Below are positions 17,700 through 26,941 of a stretch of 64,000 bases of DNA, in pieces. Below the pieces are notes generated by a model. That model saw only the letters and a program-made list of their open reading frames with translations. It was not told where the DNA came from and ran no database searches. The stretch comes from DATARH01 sp036008175 (GTDB lineage: Bacteria; Pseudomonadota; Alphaproteobacteria; ATCC43930; CGMCC-115725), in NCBI GenBank assembly GCA_036008175.1, contig DASYOB010000106.1, forward strand, positions 1-64,000, written 5' to 3'. Each line of letters starts with the position of its first letter. Position 1 is the stretch's first letter. The translations under genes were made by a program, and so were the position numbers.

Positions 17700-18544
17700 T
17701 CGGCCGAATCCTGGTCTCGCGCCTCCTGCTCGGCGGCCTCGCCGCTGTCCTCTTGGGCTACGCCCTGTTGGTAACCGCGCTCTATTTCGGGCAGCGCTCG
17801 CTGCTCTATCTGCCCGACCGGACGCGGCCCAGGCTCGGGCCGCTCGCCGAGTTCGGTTTCCGCGAGATCACGCTGACGACGGCCGATGGGCTGTCGCTAT
17901 TATCTTGGTATCGGCCGCCGCACGAGGGCGCCCCGGTCGTGGCGTATTTCCACGGCAATGGCGGCAATCTCGGCAACCGAACCAATCGGATGATGGGCTT
18001 TGCCCAAGAAGGGCTGGGCGTGCTGTTGCTGGAGTATCGCGGTTACGGCGGCAATCCGGGAGCGCCGACCGAAGCGGGTCTCTACGCCGACGCCGACGCC
18101 GCCCTCGACTTCCTCTCTCAGGATGGCATCCCGGCGAGCCGGCTTGTCATCTACGGTGAATCGTTGGGCTCGGGCGTCGCGGTGCATATGGCGGCGGAAC
18201 GAGAGCTCGCCGCGCTGATCCTCGAGGCGCCGTTCACCCGGCTCGCCGATGCCGCCTCATATCATTACTCGTTCGTGCCGGTGTCGGTGTTGCTGCGCGA
18301 CCGGTTCGACTCGCTGTCGGCGATCGGCAAGATCAGGGCCCCGATCCTCATACTTCATGGTGAGCGCGATCGAGTGATCCCGGTCCGCTTCGGCCGTGCG
18401 CTGCTCGCCGCCGCGCCCGAGCCCAAGGAGGGCTGGTTTTCGCCCGATGCCGGCCACGAGGATCTCGCCCGTTTCGGCGCGCTGGACGCCGTGTTCGATT
18501 TCATCGCCAGGCGGGTCGGTTTTCAGCCCGACAGTGCCCGGTGA
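17696..18544 (+). CDS. Membrane-anchored alpha/beta-hydrolase (BEM46/YfhR-like)
   Basis: About 282 aa. One N-terminal membrane anchor (GGLAAVLLGYALLVTALYFG) precedes an alpha/beta-hydrolase domain: HGNGGN oxyanion motif, GESLGSG nucleophile elbow, HGERDRVIP with the acid residue, and a final GHEDL histidine. This order fits the BEM46/YfhR group. The start is unclear: there is no ATG, GTG or TTG between the rlmN stop and the anchor, so I give the CTG at 17696, which overlaps the rlmN stop codon. A CTG or non-canonical start, or a base error, is possible. Confidence 0.75.
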
Positions 18545-18565
18545 CGGCAACGCCTTAGTACCGAT

Positions 18566-19360
18566 CTATCGGATCCATTCGGCGACGCGCTGCACGACCT
18601 GTGGCTCGATCCCGAGAAAGCCGTGCGGCGACATGGCCTCGCAGGGCGGCGATCGGATGTCGCTGCTTTGCACCAGGATCAAATCCTTGCGCGGCGATCG
18701 GGTCAAATAGCCGGCGAGGACAGCCGCATCGGTGGGCGGGCTCGCCGCACAGGTGTCGCCTTGGTTCGCGAGGATCAGCGCCGGAACCGCGATCGCGCCG
18801 GGATTGGCATCGAACACCGTTTCTCCCGACTGGCTCTGCCGGGTTACCGACGAGGTCAGGATCACCCCGGCCACCTTTCCGCCGAGGCGGGCGGCGCCGT
18901 TCGCGGCCGCGGTCGAGCCTTGGCTGGTGCCGACCAGCCACACCGGTGCATTGGCGCGGGTCCGAGCAAAGTCGATCGCCCGGTCGATTGCCGCGGCGTA
19001 AGCGGGTGTATGCCGCTGCCCGAGCAGCGATGCGTTCTGCGGCGAGCCCAAAATCTCGACCGCGAAACCCTGGCCGAGCCATAGCTGTTGGGTTCGGATC
19101 AGAAAGTTGTTCGCGAGCCTTCCCCCGGCCGCGGTATTGCCGATCTCGACGATGCCGTCCCCGCCGGGCAGCATGATCAGGATCGCGCGCGGATTGCTCG
19201 GGCCGGCGAACAGGACCCGCTCGCTGCCGCTTTCCAGCGGAACATCGGCAGCAACGGCCTGCGCTGAAGCCGGTCGAACGCAGCCGATTATCGCCACTGT
19301 TGCCAGGACCAGCAGGCTTGCGCAGAAGCCTCGAAATCGCGAATCCCGTCGCACCGGCAT
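18566..19360 (-). CDS. Secreted alpha/beta-hydrolase-like protein
   Basis: 264 aa. A signal peptide (about residues 1-34, ending RPASAQ) is followed by a hydrolase fold with LIMLPGGDG, the nucleophile-type GTSQGSTAA (Ser at about 145), and a late PHGFLG His. Two Cys in the C-terminal third (DTCAASPP, SPPCEAM) could form a disulfide in the periplasm. It converges with the membrane-anchored hydrolase (22 nt between stops). Substrate unknown. Confidence 0.75.
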   Translation of the reverse strand: MPVRRDSRFRGFCASLLVLATVAIIGCVRPASAQAVAADVPLESGSERVLFAGPSNPRAILIMLPGGDGIVEIGNTAAGGRLANNFLIRTQQLWLGQGFAVEILGSPQNASLLGQRHTPAYAAAIDRAIDFARTRANAPVWLVGTSQGSTAAANGAARLGGKVAGVILTSSVTRQSQSGETVFDANPGAIAVPALILANQGDTCAASPPTDAAVLAGYLTRSPRKDLILVQSSDIRSPPCEAMSPHGFLGIEPQVVQRVAEWIR

Positions 19361-19399
19361 TTTTCCCTCTCTCTGCGCGATGGGCGGTGATACGGCGGC

Positions 19400-19786
19400 T
19401 CAGCGCGCTCGCTTTTGCCAGGTCATCTGGTAGGCGCAGGCGCCGGTGAGCCGGCCTGTGACTCTGCCCTCACCGTCGATCTGACCGTCGAAGCGTTGGC
19501 CAAATTGCGTCCGCATGACCAGTGTGCCTTGCGCGCCGACCGATCCCAATAGAGGATCGCCGCTCATCCAGGGAGTGCGCGCGACTCCGTTGGCGATCGT
19601 CAGCGGCGCGGCCGCGCCGCTCGGGGCGCAGCCCCTGGTGCGGCGTGTCGCCATTCCGCCCTCTTCCAGCACGCGGGACACGCCGGTATAGGTGCCGTCA
19701 AACGCGGCCGTCGCCTCCTGCGCCGCGACCGTGGCCGGCAACGCCATTACCGATACGATGCAGAGCGCCGTCCTCAGGTTGCTCAT
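19400..19786 (-). CDS. Small exported protein of unknown function
   Basis: 128 aa with a clear signal peptide (cleaved near VAAQ) and a strong GGGAGGAGG before the ATG. The mature part of about 105 aa is beta-rich, with FDGTYTGVSR and GQIDGEGRVTGRLTGACAYQM, and has two Cys. The pattern is like small beta-barrel-like periplasmic domains, but I do not recognise a family. It is divergent from argG, and its neighbour downstream is the secreted hydrolase gene. Confidence 0.65.
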   Translation of the reverse strand: MSNLRTALCIVSVMALPATVAAQEATAAFDGTYTGVSRVLEEGGMATRRTRGCAPSGAAAPLTIANGVARTPWMSGDPLLGSVGAQGTLVMRTQFGQRFDGQIDGEGRVTGRLTGACAYQMTWQKRAR

Positions 19787-19872
19787 GCCTCCTCCCGCGG
19801 AGTGTGTTAGATCCCCTTCGATCGGGTGAATCTCCAGGCAGCTCTCGGCTACGCATTCTACGGGAATCAGGG

Positions 19873-21084
19873 ATGTCCGCTGACATAAAAAAAGTGGTGC
19901 TCGCCTATTCGGGCGGGCTTGACACCTCGGTGATCCTGCGCTGGCTACAGGAGACCTACCGCTGCGAAGTCGTCACTTTCACCGCCGATCTCGGGCAGGG
20001 CGAGGAGCTGGAGCCGGCGCGCAAGAAGGCCGAGCTGCTCGGCGTGCGCGAGATCTTCATCGACGATCTGCGCGAGGAGTTCGTCCGCGATTTCGTGTTC
20101 CCGATGTTCCGCGCCAATGCGCTCTACGAGGGGCAGTATCTGCTGGGCACCTCGATCGCGCGGCCGCTAATCGCCAAGCGCCAGATCGAGATCGCCCGCC
20201 AGGTCGGCGCCGATGCGGTCGCCCATGGCGCCACCGGCAAGGGCAACGACCAGGTCCGCTTCGAGCTCAGCTATTACGCGCTCGCCCCCGACATCAAGGT
20301 CATCGCGCCATGGCGCGAATGGGACCTGACTTCGCGCACGCGCCTCGTCGAATACGCCGAGCGTCATCAGATTCCGATCGCCAAGGACAAGCGCGGCGAG
20401 GCGCCGTTCTCGGTCGATGCCAATTTGTTGCACATCTCGGCCGAGGGGAAGGTGCTGGAAGACCCTTGGATCGAGCCCGAGGAATACGTCTACAGCCGCA
20501 CCGTCGCGCCGGAAAACGCGCCGGACCGGCCGCAATATGTCGAGGTCGATTTCAAGGCCGGCGACCCGGTCGCGGTGGATGGCGAAACCCTGTCGCCGGC
20601 GGCGCTGTTGACGCGGCTCAACGAGCTTGGCGGCAAGCATGGCGTTGGCCGCCTCGACCTCGTCGAGAACCGCTTCGTCGGCATGAAATCGCGCGGCGTC
20701 TACGAGACACCGGGCGGCACGATCCTCCAGGCGGCGCATCGCGGCATCGAGAGCCTGTGCCTCGACCGTGGCGCGATGCATCTGAAGGACGAGCTGATGC
20801 CGCGCTACGCCGAATTGATCTACAACGGCTTCTGGTTTTCGCCGGAGCGCGAGATGCTGCAGGCCCTCATTGACAAGAGCCAGGAGCGGGTCGAGGGCCG
20901 GGTCAGGCTCAAGCTGTACAAGGGCTCGGCGCGGGTGGTCGGCCGGCAATCGCCGAACAGCCTCTATAGTCTGGCTCACGTCACCTTCGAGGAAGACCAG
21001 GTCTACGACCAGCGCGACGCCGAGGGCTTCATCAAGCTCAACGCACTGCGCCTGCGCCTCGCTGCAAGACGGGACCGGAAATAA
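19873..21084 (+). CDS. argG: Argininosuccinate synthase
   Basis: 403 aa, family length. The ATP-pyrophosphatase motif AYSGGLDTS is at 10-18, followed by TGKGNDQVRFE and a conserved TPGGTIL. It joins citrulline and aspartate with ATP to give argininosuccinate in arginine synthesis. The start at 19873 gives the normal N-terminus (SADIKKVVLAYSGG); the longer upstream frame is spurious. argH is not adjacent. Confidence 0.97.
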   Translation: MSADIKKVVLAYSGGLDTSVILRWLQETYRCEVVTFTADLGQGEELEPARKKAELLGVREIFIDDLREEFVRDFVFPMFRANALYEGQYLLGTSIARPLIAKRQIEIARQVGADAVAHGATGKGNDQVRFELSYYALAPDIKVIAPWREWDLTSRTRLVEYAERHQIPIAKDKRGEAPFSVDANLLHISAEGKVLEDPWIEPEEYVYSRTVAPENAPDRPQYVEVDFKAGDPVAVDGETLSPAALLTRLNELGGKHGVGRLDLVENRFVGMKSRGVYETPGGTILQAAHRGIESLCLDRGAMHLKDELMPRYAELIYNGFWFSPEREMLQALIDKSQERVEGRVRLKLYKGSARVVGRQSPNSLYSLAHVTFEEDQVYDQRDAEGFIKLNALRLRLAARRDRK

Positions 21085-21096
21085 CCGTTCCTAAGG

Positions 21097-21227
21097 CCCC
21101 TCACCCCAATCCTCTCCCCGTGCGCGGCGTGCGCGGGGAGAGGGAGCGCGGCGCCGCCATTGAAGCCACTCGCCCCGCTTGCGGGGAGCGGGAGGGACCC
21201 ATCGCGTAGCAATGGGAGGGTGAGGGG
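21097..21227. repeat. Nested inverted repeat after argG
   Basis: Ends are CCCCTCACCC (21097-21106) and GGGTGAGGGG (21218-21227). Inside is a second palindrome CTCTCCCC/GGGGAGAG (21112-21119/21135-21142) and a third around GCCCCGC/GCGGGG. It lies between the convergent argG and alpha/beta-hydrolase genes. This is the general form of dispersed intergenic palindromic repeats in GC-rich proteobacteria; it could also stop transcription from both sides. Confidence 0.75.
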
Positions 21228-21230
21228 TGA

Positions 21231-22040
21231 TCAGTTCAGCCTCTTCTGCGCCTCCAGCCAGCCGAGCATGATGCGGTTGAAGGCGTCGGGCGCCTCGACA
21301 TTCGGGAAGTGCCGCATGCCGGCGATCTCCTCGTAGCGCGCGCCAGGCACCAGTCCGGCGAGCTTCTTGTTTTCCGGGGCCGGCGTGCCGGGGTCGTCGG
21401 AGCCGCAGACGACGAGGGTCGGCACCTTGACCGACGGCAGCCGCCCGGTGAAATCGAAATCGAGGATGCCCGACGAGCAGCCGAGATAGCCGGCCGGGGT
21501 CGTCGCCGCGATCGTGTCGCGGATCTGCTTCCAGCGCCGCGGGTTCTTGCCCTTGAAGGCGTCGGTGAACCACCGCTCCATTGTCGCGTCGGCGATCGGC
21601 TCCAGCGAGTTGGCCTTGCGCACGATGCCCATGCGCTCGCCCCAGGCGGCCTTCGCGCCGCTGGGGCTCGCCGGCAACGTGTCGCACCACATTGCCGATA
21701 TCAGCTTGTGCTGATGGTCGAGGGCAAAAGCCTGGCCGAGCATGCCGCCGATCGACAGTCCGATATAGTGGATCCGTGAAATCGACAGCGCGTCGAGCAC
21801 CGTCGCGACGTCAGCCGCAAGGTCCTTCATCGCGTAATGGTCGCCGGGGGCGGGGTCACTGCCGCCGTGGCCGCGCATGTCTAGGCGCAGCACGCGGAAC
21901 CCGGCCTGCAATAGCGCCGGAACCTGCTCGGCCCAGCTGCCGCCGTCAGAGGCAAGCGAATGGGTGATGCAGACGGTTGGCGCGGTCTCTGGCCCGACGA
22001 GGTCGTAGGCGATACGGCGTCCCTGAAGTGGCAACAGCAT
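21231..22040 (-). CDS. Alpha/beta-hydrolase, 3-oxoadipate enol-lactonase-like
   Basis: 269 aa, PcaD-like length. It opens with GRRIAYDLVGPE and has THSLASDGGSW, LRLDMRGHGGSD, the nucleophile GLSIGGMLGQ, VCGSDDPGTP with the acid residue, and the catalytic His in AGMRHFPNVE. The closest reading is a 3-oxoadipate enol-lactonase type enzyme of aromatic catabolism. No other pca genes are here, so the substrate is uncertain. It is the last of three minus-strand genes after yggT and yggU. Confidence 0.8.
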   Translation of the reverse strand: MLLPLQGRRIAYDLVGPETAPTVCITHSLASDGGSWAEQVPALLQAGFRVLRLDMRGHGGSDPAPGDHYAMKDLAADVATVLDALSISRIHYIGLSIGGMLGQAFALDHQHKLISAMWCDTLPASPSGAKAAWGERMGIVRKANSLEPIADATMERWFTDAFKGKNPRRWKQIRDTIAATTPAGYLGCSSGILDFDFTGRLPSVKVPTLVVCGSDDPGTPAPENKKLAGLVPGARYEEIAGMRHFPNVEAPDAFNRIMLGWLEAQKRLN

Positions 22041-22104
22041 GGCACTTCCTCCGGCTTTGGGGCTGACGGCTGCGGCGCAGCTTACGGGAACGCGCGCGGC
22101 GCTG

Positions 22105-22449
22105 TCACCTGGCGGGCGAGGCGGCGAGCAGCGGGGCGATCCGCTTCAGCAACGCGTTGGGATCGCCGGCTATGCGCACGGTCTTGTCGCGGCTCTTGAG
22201 GCCGGCGACGATCGCAAGATCACGCTTCGGCACACTCCACTCCTTTGCCAGCAGCTCGATCAGGGCGTCGTTGGCGCGACTGTCGGCCGGCGGCGCCGTG
22301 ACCGACACCTTCAGGGCCGGGCGGCGCTCGGCCGAGTAGACGATACCCTCGATGCGATCGGCGCGCCCGCGCGGCGTCAGCCGCACCGCAACCCGCACTC
22401 CGTCTGCCGCCGCGGTCAGCGGCGCGTCACTACAGGAGCGCAGGGGCAA
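22105..22449 (-). CDS. yggU: DUF167/YggU family protein
   Basis: 114 aa. Conserved VRLTPRGRADRIEG, LKVSVTAPPADSRANDALIELLAKEW and KRDLAIVAGLKSRDK identify the UPF0235/DUF167 (YggU) family, small proteins of unknown function widely found next to yggT. A TTG start at 22449 is assumed, overlapping the yggT end by 20 nt; a GTG further in is a shorter option. Confidence 0.88.
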   Translation of the reverse strand: MPLRSCSDAPLTAAADGVRVAVRLTPRGRADRIEGIVYSAERRPALKVSVTAPPADSRANDALIELLAKEWSVPKRDLAIVAGLKSRDKTVRIAGDPNALLKRIAPLLAASPAR

Positions 22450-22720
22450 CGTCTTCGACGATCAGGTCGCTGATGAAATAGAGGATCAGGATCAAGATGA
22501 TCGGCGAGATGTCGATGCCGCCGAAATTCGGCAGAAAAGAGCGGATTGGCCGCAACGCCGGCTCGGTGATCCGGTACAGAAAATCGCCGATCACCGCGAC
22601 CCCGCGGTTGTAGCGGTTGATGACGCCGAAGGCGAGCAGCCAGCTCAAGATCGCCTGCGCGATCAACAGCCAGATGTAGATCCGGATCACCAGCAGGATA
22701 AGGTGCAGGACGGCATGCAT
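22430..22720 (-). CDS. yggT: YggT family membrane protein
   Basis: 96 aa with two membrane segments flanking the family motif region: IAQAILSWL, then RITEPALRPIRSFLPNFGGIDISPI, and LILYFISDLI. YggT proteins are inner-membrane proteins whose loss alters osmotic, K+ or division phenotypes in different bacteria. The start ATG 22720 gives the usual N-terminus (MHAVLHLILLVIRIYIW); the longer frame upstream is not conserved in character. It overlaps yggU, as is common. Confidence 0.9.
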   Translation of the reverse strand: MHAVLHLILLVIRIYIWLLIAQAILSWLLAFGVINRYNRGVAVIGDFLYRITEPALRPIRSFLPNFGGIDISPIILILILYFISDLIVEDVAPALL

Positions 22721-22880
22721 TCGGGCGGCCCATCGCCAGACAAGGAGCGCGGGACGGTAGCCGCAGCCTGCCGCGACCGCAAGCGGCGCGGGGAGCCGCG
22801 ATTGGGGTGGGGCCCGCTTGACAGCCGTTGGGCCGATCCCCATAGATGGGGGCCCACGACGCGCCATTCTTTACGAAAAC

Positions 22881-22956
<76 letters not shown>

Positions 22957-23062
22957 ATCTTCAGTACCAATAAGCCAACAACACCAATGACGCGCTCGGA
23001 AGCCCGCCGTTCGCCAGCGGGCACGTGAGAAGCGGCGCGGCGGGCCGTCCCGGCGATGATCG

Positions 23063-23707
23063 CTAAGGGCTGGAAGAGCTCCCTGAAAGCGACGACCGCG
23101 GCGGTGCCAAGGTAAGCGCCTTGTTGTTTAGCGCGGTTATCAGCCCGGGCACACCTTGGGTGCGCAGAGTGGACGAAAAATCAGCGCGCCTCGCAGCCAG
23201 CTCGCTGATGGTGCCGCTGAGATACACATCGCCGATCTGTGACCCGCCGCTGCCGTTTACCATCAAATAGTTGAGGTCGACCGGCTCGCCGCTGGATTTG
23301 ATGATCTGCGTCCTGACGATGGTCCCGTAGGTCGTGGGCTGTTCGCCAACGACTTCCAACCGCTCGCCGGCGTACTTATCGAACCGCTCGGCATAGACCG
23401 CCGTGACGTAACGCTCGAACGCCTGCATGACTTGCTGGCGCTCCGAGTCTGGCAGCGTCGCCCATGCCGTCCCGATCGACAGCTGCGTCATATACGGGAT
23501 GTCGAAAACGCGCGGCACAACCGGCGCAAGCCGAGCCACACGGCCCTGCTGACCAAGGCTCGGCCCATTCTGCATATTGTACAGCAGAGTTTGGTAGAAG
23601 CCACGCACGGTATCCGATGCGGTTGCAGCCGCGGCGATGTTGGGCTGGATCATGACGCCGACCGCGAATACCCAACCCAACACGGCAAGCCGGCTTACTG
23701 CTTTCAT
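23063..23707 (-). CDS. MlaC/Ttg2D-like periplasmic lipid-binding protein
   Basis: 214 aa with a signal peptide ending near NIAAAA. The mature protein follows the MlaC pattern: a helical start (SDTVRGFYQTLLYNM), RLAPVVPRVFDIPYMTQLSIG, ERQQVMQAFERYVTAVYAERFDKYAGE, and YLMVNGSGGSQIGDVYLSGTIS. MlaC ferries phospholipids between outer and inner membranes; HpnM of hopanoid clusters belongs to the same family. No mlaBDEF or hpn genes are adjacent, so the exact role is open. Confidence 0.85.
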   Translation of the reverse strand: MKAVSRLAVLGWVFAVGVMIQPNIAAAATASDTVRGFYQTLLYNMQNGPSLGQQGRVARLAPVVPRVFDIPYMTQLSIGTAWATLPDSERQQVMQAFERYVTAVYAERFDKYAGERLEVVGEQPTTYGTIVRTQIIKSSGEPVDLNYLMVNGSGGSQIGDVYLSGTISELAARRADFSSTLRTQGVPGLITALNNKALTLAPPRSSLSGSSSSP

Positions 23708-24299
23708 ATCACCCCTCGCAGGCTCGATTTACGCCTATCCAAGAACGCCCGCGAATGGGATTCAATCCAAGGACGCCGAAGGCCGCCGGTTTGGGTCAAT
23801 TATGGAGTATCGCCGGCGGGCGCATCGTGTTTCGCGCCGTTTCGGCTGACGAGGGTCTATCCCTCGGCTCCCCAAAGCCCCCTCGTCTGACCGCGTAAAT
23901 CAATCGATTGCAGCGATGTGCGCCAAGCTGGCGCGGCCTCAGATTCCTCCATCATCCTGCACCCGCTCAGCATCGAAAACCGACCAGGGGTTTCATGCCG
24001 CATACCGGCGCGATATAGAGAATGACGGGCGCGCCGGGCCGACCAAACACCGACAAAATTTTTGCTTCTGGTGTGAGCCCCGTCACACTCGCCGCAGGGC
24101 ATTCGGGCGTACGGTATGGCTCATGCGGCCATAACCCCAGGCCGCCAACGAGACAAACAGCTGCGTCGGGCCGAGGCAATCCCCCAACCCCGCCTCTGCA
24201 TCGGTGAATTTGACGGCCGCTCCGCATTGGCGCGGCCGTTTTGCTGTCCCCGCTTGGTCTCGCGCCTCACCGTTGCTGCTGATGGCGGGCGGCGGGAGG
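23708..24299. other. Non-coding gap
   Basis: About 590 bp with no credible gene. It holds two palindromes: GACGAGGG/CCCTCGTC near 23848-23888, and ACGGCCGC/GCGGCCGT near 24210-24240 followed by TTTT. The second reads as a weak rightward terminator with no obvious gene before it. Short frames here show no sign of selection that I can see. Confidence 0.4.
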
Positions 24300-24650
24300 T
24301 CAATTACCCGACGCGGAATAGGGCGCAGGACCATAGACGCCGCCGTAAGATGATGGCCGGGTGGCGTACAAAACGCCCCCGCTCCGTAGCTCTCGTCGGT
24401 TCAACCGATTTGCCATGTGATCAGCCGACGAGCGCCAGCCGTGGTGATAGCGCCGCATTTGCTCTGTATGCCGTCGATGACGGCGCATGCCTCCGAGCCC
24501 TGCGGCTCGCTCTGACCCTGGGGCCGGCTCAACCCGGCCCTGGGGGCCACTCGTCGCCGCATCCGGCGACGCGGATATACCCTGCGCCGAGGCCGGCGCT
24601 GCGGCAGCAATAGCAGCGGCGATCGCGATCGCGTTGAAAAAACCTCTCAT
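24300..24650 (-). CDS. Small exported protein of unknown function
   Basis: 116 aa from ATG 24650. A signal peptide (cleaved near APASAQ) is followed by a low-complexity mature region rich in Arg, Gly, Ser and Tyr: MRRHRRHTEQMRRYHHG, then RPSSYGGVYGPAPYSASG. No known domain. A basic Tyr/Gly-rich periplasmic protein of this kind is common but uncharacterised in alphaproteobacteria. A longer upstream frame is unlikely because it would place the signal peptide internally. Confidence 0.55.
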   Translation of the reverse strand: MRGFFNAIAIAAAIAAAAPASAQGISASPDAATSGPQGRVEPAPGSERAAGLGGMRRHRRHTEQMRRYHHGWRSSADHMANRLNRRELRSGGVLYATRPSSYGGVYGPAPYSASGN

Positions 24651-24884
24651 GTCCCGATCCAGTCGATAAGCCAACAAAGAACGGCTGTCCTGCGGAGCAG
24701 CCGTGAGTTCTACGATTGGGAGCGCCCTGAGGGGCCGATCGCAGCGGAGTCGACGCCGCGATCCCGGCCACGCTATCGCGTACGCAAACGAGCCCACAAT
24801 GGGCGACCGAAAATTCTCACAACCCGTTGTCGAGCAAAGCAGGTTCAAGGACGCGTCCAAATTCACCCTTGGCGGGAGAGGTAT

Positions 24885-25133
24885 ATGGTCCAACGCGGCG
24901 CATCGATCATGCTGGCGGTCGCCTCGCTAGCGATTGCCGGCTGTGGCGTATCGCCGGGATGTCGAGCGGTCAGCACCGGGATGCTGGGAGCCGGAACCGG
25001 CGCTGCCATCGCCGCGATTGCGGGCGGACCGGTGGGACTCGGCGCCGCGATTGGCGGTGCGACAGGGGTGATCGGTGGTGCGGTGACCCCGCCACAGGCG
25101 GCCTATTACGGCCCCTCGCCGTTTTGCTACTGA
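24885..25133 (+). CDS. Small glycine-zipper lipoprotein
   Basis: 82 aa with GGGAGAGG before ATG 24885. The N-terminus MLAVASLAIAGCG has a lipobox-like IAGC (Cys20). The middle is a glycine zipper (GAGTGAAIAAIAGGPVGLGAA continuing to IGGAVTPP), as in outer-membrane lipoproteins that insert or oligomerise. The tail is short and aromatic (YYGPSPFCY). It is convergent with the MFS gene. Confidence 0.7.
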   Translation: MVQRGASIMLAVASLAIAGCGVSPGCRAVSTGMLGAGTGAAIAAIAGGPVGLGAAIGGATGVIGGAVTPPQAAYYGPSPFCY

Positions 25134-25164
25134 GCCGAGGCGGTGCGCGCGTGGCGGGTATGGG

Positions 25165-26418
25165 TTAGGGCATCGCCGGCTGCACCGCCAGCGTCGGGGC
25201 GGGTTGGCTGTGCACCGGATAGACATAGGCCCCGAGGCGATTCACCAAGATCACCGCGATCACCAGCGCGAACCCGGCGCCGATCAGCGCCGGATTGTAG
25301 GAGCCGGCGAGGTCGTAAACATATCCGCCGAGGAATCGCCCGAAGGCGGAGCCGAGGCCGAACAGCATAAAGCAATAGCCGTAGATCTGGCCGAAGGCGC
25401 GCTGCCCCAGGTAGCGCGACACCAGAAACGCGATCAGATCGATCTCGGTGCCGAGCCCGAGGCCCAGGAGGATGACGCCAATTGTAGGCCATGACCCCGC
25501 CGCGCTCGCCAACAAGGCGAAACCGGCGATCGGCGCGAGGAACAGAACAGTCGCGACATGGGAGGCGAAAAACCGGTCGACCAGATAGCCGGCCAGCAGC
25601 CGCCCGGTCATTGTCGCCAGGCCGAAAACGCCCATCGTCGCCGCCGCCGCGGCCGGGGAGATGCCGGCATCGGTCAACAGCGGCACGACATGCGCGGCGG
25701 CGCCGTTGACGGTGATCGCAACCAGGAAAAACACCGTCAGCAATATCCAGAAATGCGACGACGCAAGCGCCTGACGAGCGCTGAGGCCGGAAAGGCTCGT
25801 CGCCGCGCCGGCCGCGCCGCGATCTTCGCCCTCACCCGGCCGCGGCTCGCGGACCCAAATCGCGACCGCCGGAAACGCGATGACCAGCGTCAACAGGCCG
25901 AGGCTCGCATAAGCGCCGCGCCAACCGCCGCGCTGGATCAACGCGTCGGCCAGCTGCGGCATCACGAACCCGCCGAGCCCAATCCCCGACATCGCGATGC
26001 CGAGCGCCAATCCGCGCCGGCGGTCGAACCATGCCGCGATTGCCTTGGCATAGCCGATCGGTGTCTGGATTGCGCTCGCCCCCTCGGCCAGCGCAAACAG
26101 GATCGTGAACCACAACAGCGAATGCGGGCTGAGGCCCAGCAGACCCATTAGTGCCGCGTAGACGACGAGACCCGGTAGGGCCACCCGACGGATGCTCCAC
26201 CGGTCCATCATCCAGCCGAGAACCGGGACCAGGAGCGAGCTGGCGACGCCGCCCAACGCCATCGCGAACGAGGCGGTGCCGCGCTGCCATCCCATATCGG
26301 CCATGATCGGTTTCAGGAACACGCCAAAGGTGAAGGTCAGGACAGGGCCGTTGCAGACGAACAGCCCGATGACGGCGCCGACGACCACCCACCAGGGGTT
26401 GCGGAGCCCGATCGCCAC
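25165..26418 (-). CDS. MFS transporter, monocarboxylate/oxalate-formate-like
   Basis: 417 aa from GTG 26418, supported by GGGAGG 8 nt upstream; a longer frame to 26514 adds a non-hydrophobic leader. About 12 membrane segments with the typical loop 2-3 motif GWMMDRWSIRRV, a cytoplasmic central loop (REPRPGEGEDRGAAG), and GYLVDRF in the second half. The pattern is nearest to the monocarboxylate/OFA-type MFS group. It is downstream of rpsU on the same strand but separated by a terminator. Substrate unknown. Confidence 0.8.
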   Translation of the reverse strand: MAIGLRNPWWVVVGAVIGLFVCNGPVLTFTFGVFLKPIMADMGWQRGTASFAMALGGVASSLLVPVLGWMMDRWSIRRVALPGLVVYAALMGLLGLSPHSLLWFTILFALAEGASAIQTPIGYAKAIAAWFDRRRGLALGIAMSGIGLGGFVMPQLADALIQRGGWRGAYASLGLLTLVIAFPAVAIWVREPRPGEGEDRGAAGAATSLSGLSARQALASSHFWILLTVFFLVAITVNGAAAHVVPLLTDAGISPAAAAATMGVFGLATMTGRLLAGYLVDRFFASHVATVLFLAPIAGFALLASAAGSWPTIGVILLGLGLGTEIDLIAFLVSRYLGQRAFGQIYGYCFMLFGLGSAFGRFLGGYVYDLAGSYNPALIGAGFALVIAVILVNRLGAYVYPVHSQPAPTLAVQPAMP

Positions 26419-26515
26419 GGCGTCCTCCCGTTCCTGTCCCGGCGCGTACGCCCGATTTGACGCGATGTTAGCGCGTCGTACGCGACCGTGCGACGGTAGA
26501 TCCATGCCCTCCAAC

Positions 26516-26543
26516 GAAAAACCGCGGCCGAGAGGCCGCGGTT
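26516..26543 (-). terminator. Rho-independent terminator of rpsU
   Basis: On the minus strand AACCGCGGCC/GGCCGCGGTT with a TCTC loop is followed by TTTTT (plus-strand stem 26522-26529/26534-26541). It lies 27 nt after the rpsU stop and ends transcription before the MFS gene. Confidence 0.85.
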
Positions 26544-26569
26544 CGGAACGTCGCGTCGGGGAGGGCCGG

Positions 26570-26773
26570 TCAGTAGCCCTCGCGCTCCATCCGCTTGCGC
26601 AGAAGCTTGCGATAGCGGCGCACGGCCTCGGCCTTCTCGCGGGCGCGCCGCTCGGAGGGTTTTTCGTAGTTGCGCCTCAGCTTCATTTCCCGGAATACCC
26701 CTTCGCGCTGCATTTTCTTTTTCAAGGCTCTGAGAGCCTGATCGACGTTGTTGTCGCGAACGAGGACTTGCAC
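26570..26773 (-). CDS. rpsU: 30S ribosomal protein S21
   Basis: 67 aa from GTG 26773, chosen for AAGGAGAG about 10 nt upstream; this gives the normal S21 N-terminus VQVLVRDNNVDQALRALKKK. It is a short basic helical protein of the small subunit that helps mRNA-16S contact, ending in a basic tail (RRYRKLLRKRMEREGY). The neighbourhood with a COQ9 gene is common in alphaproteobacteria. Confidence 0.96.
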   Translation of the reverse strand: MQVLVRDNNVDQALRALKKKMQREGVFREMKLRRNYEKPSERRAREKAEAVRRYRKLLRKRMEREGY

Positions 26774-26941
26774 GGGCGCTGCTCTCCTTCGACTGAGCGC
26801 ATAACAGATCGGGCCGCCGCGGCAGCCGCCTTTCAATACCTAACACCTCCGAGCGCTTCTGTGAAGCCAGCCCTGCGGCTGCCCTGGTGGTAGGTGGGTC
26901 AGGTGCGGGTGACGTCAGCGATGGCGGCAGGCGTGACTGAC

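Noticed and set aside
24209..24242. Terminator-like hairpin with TTTT
   Set aside because: There is no gene just upstream on either strand that it could end; listed only as part of the gap.
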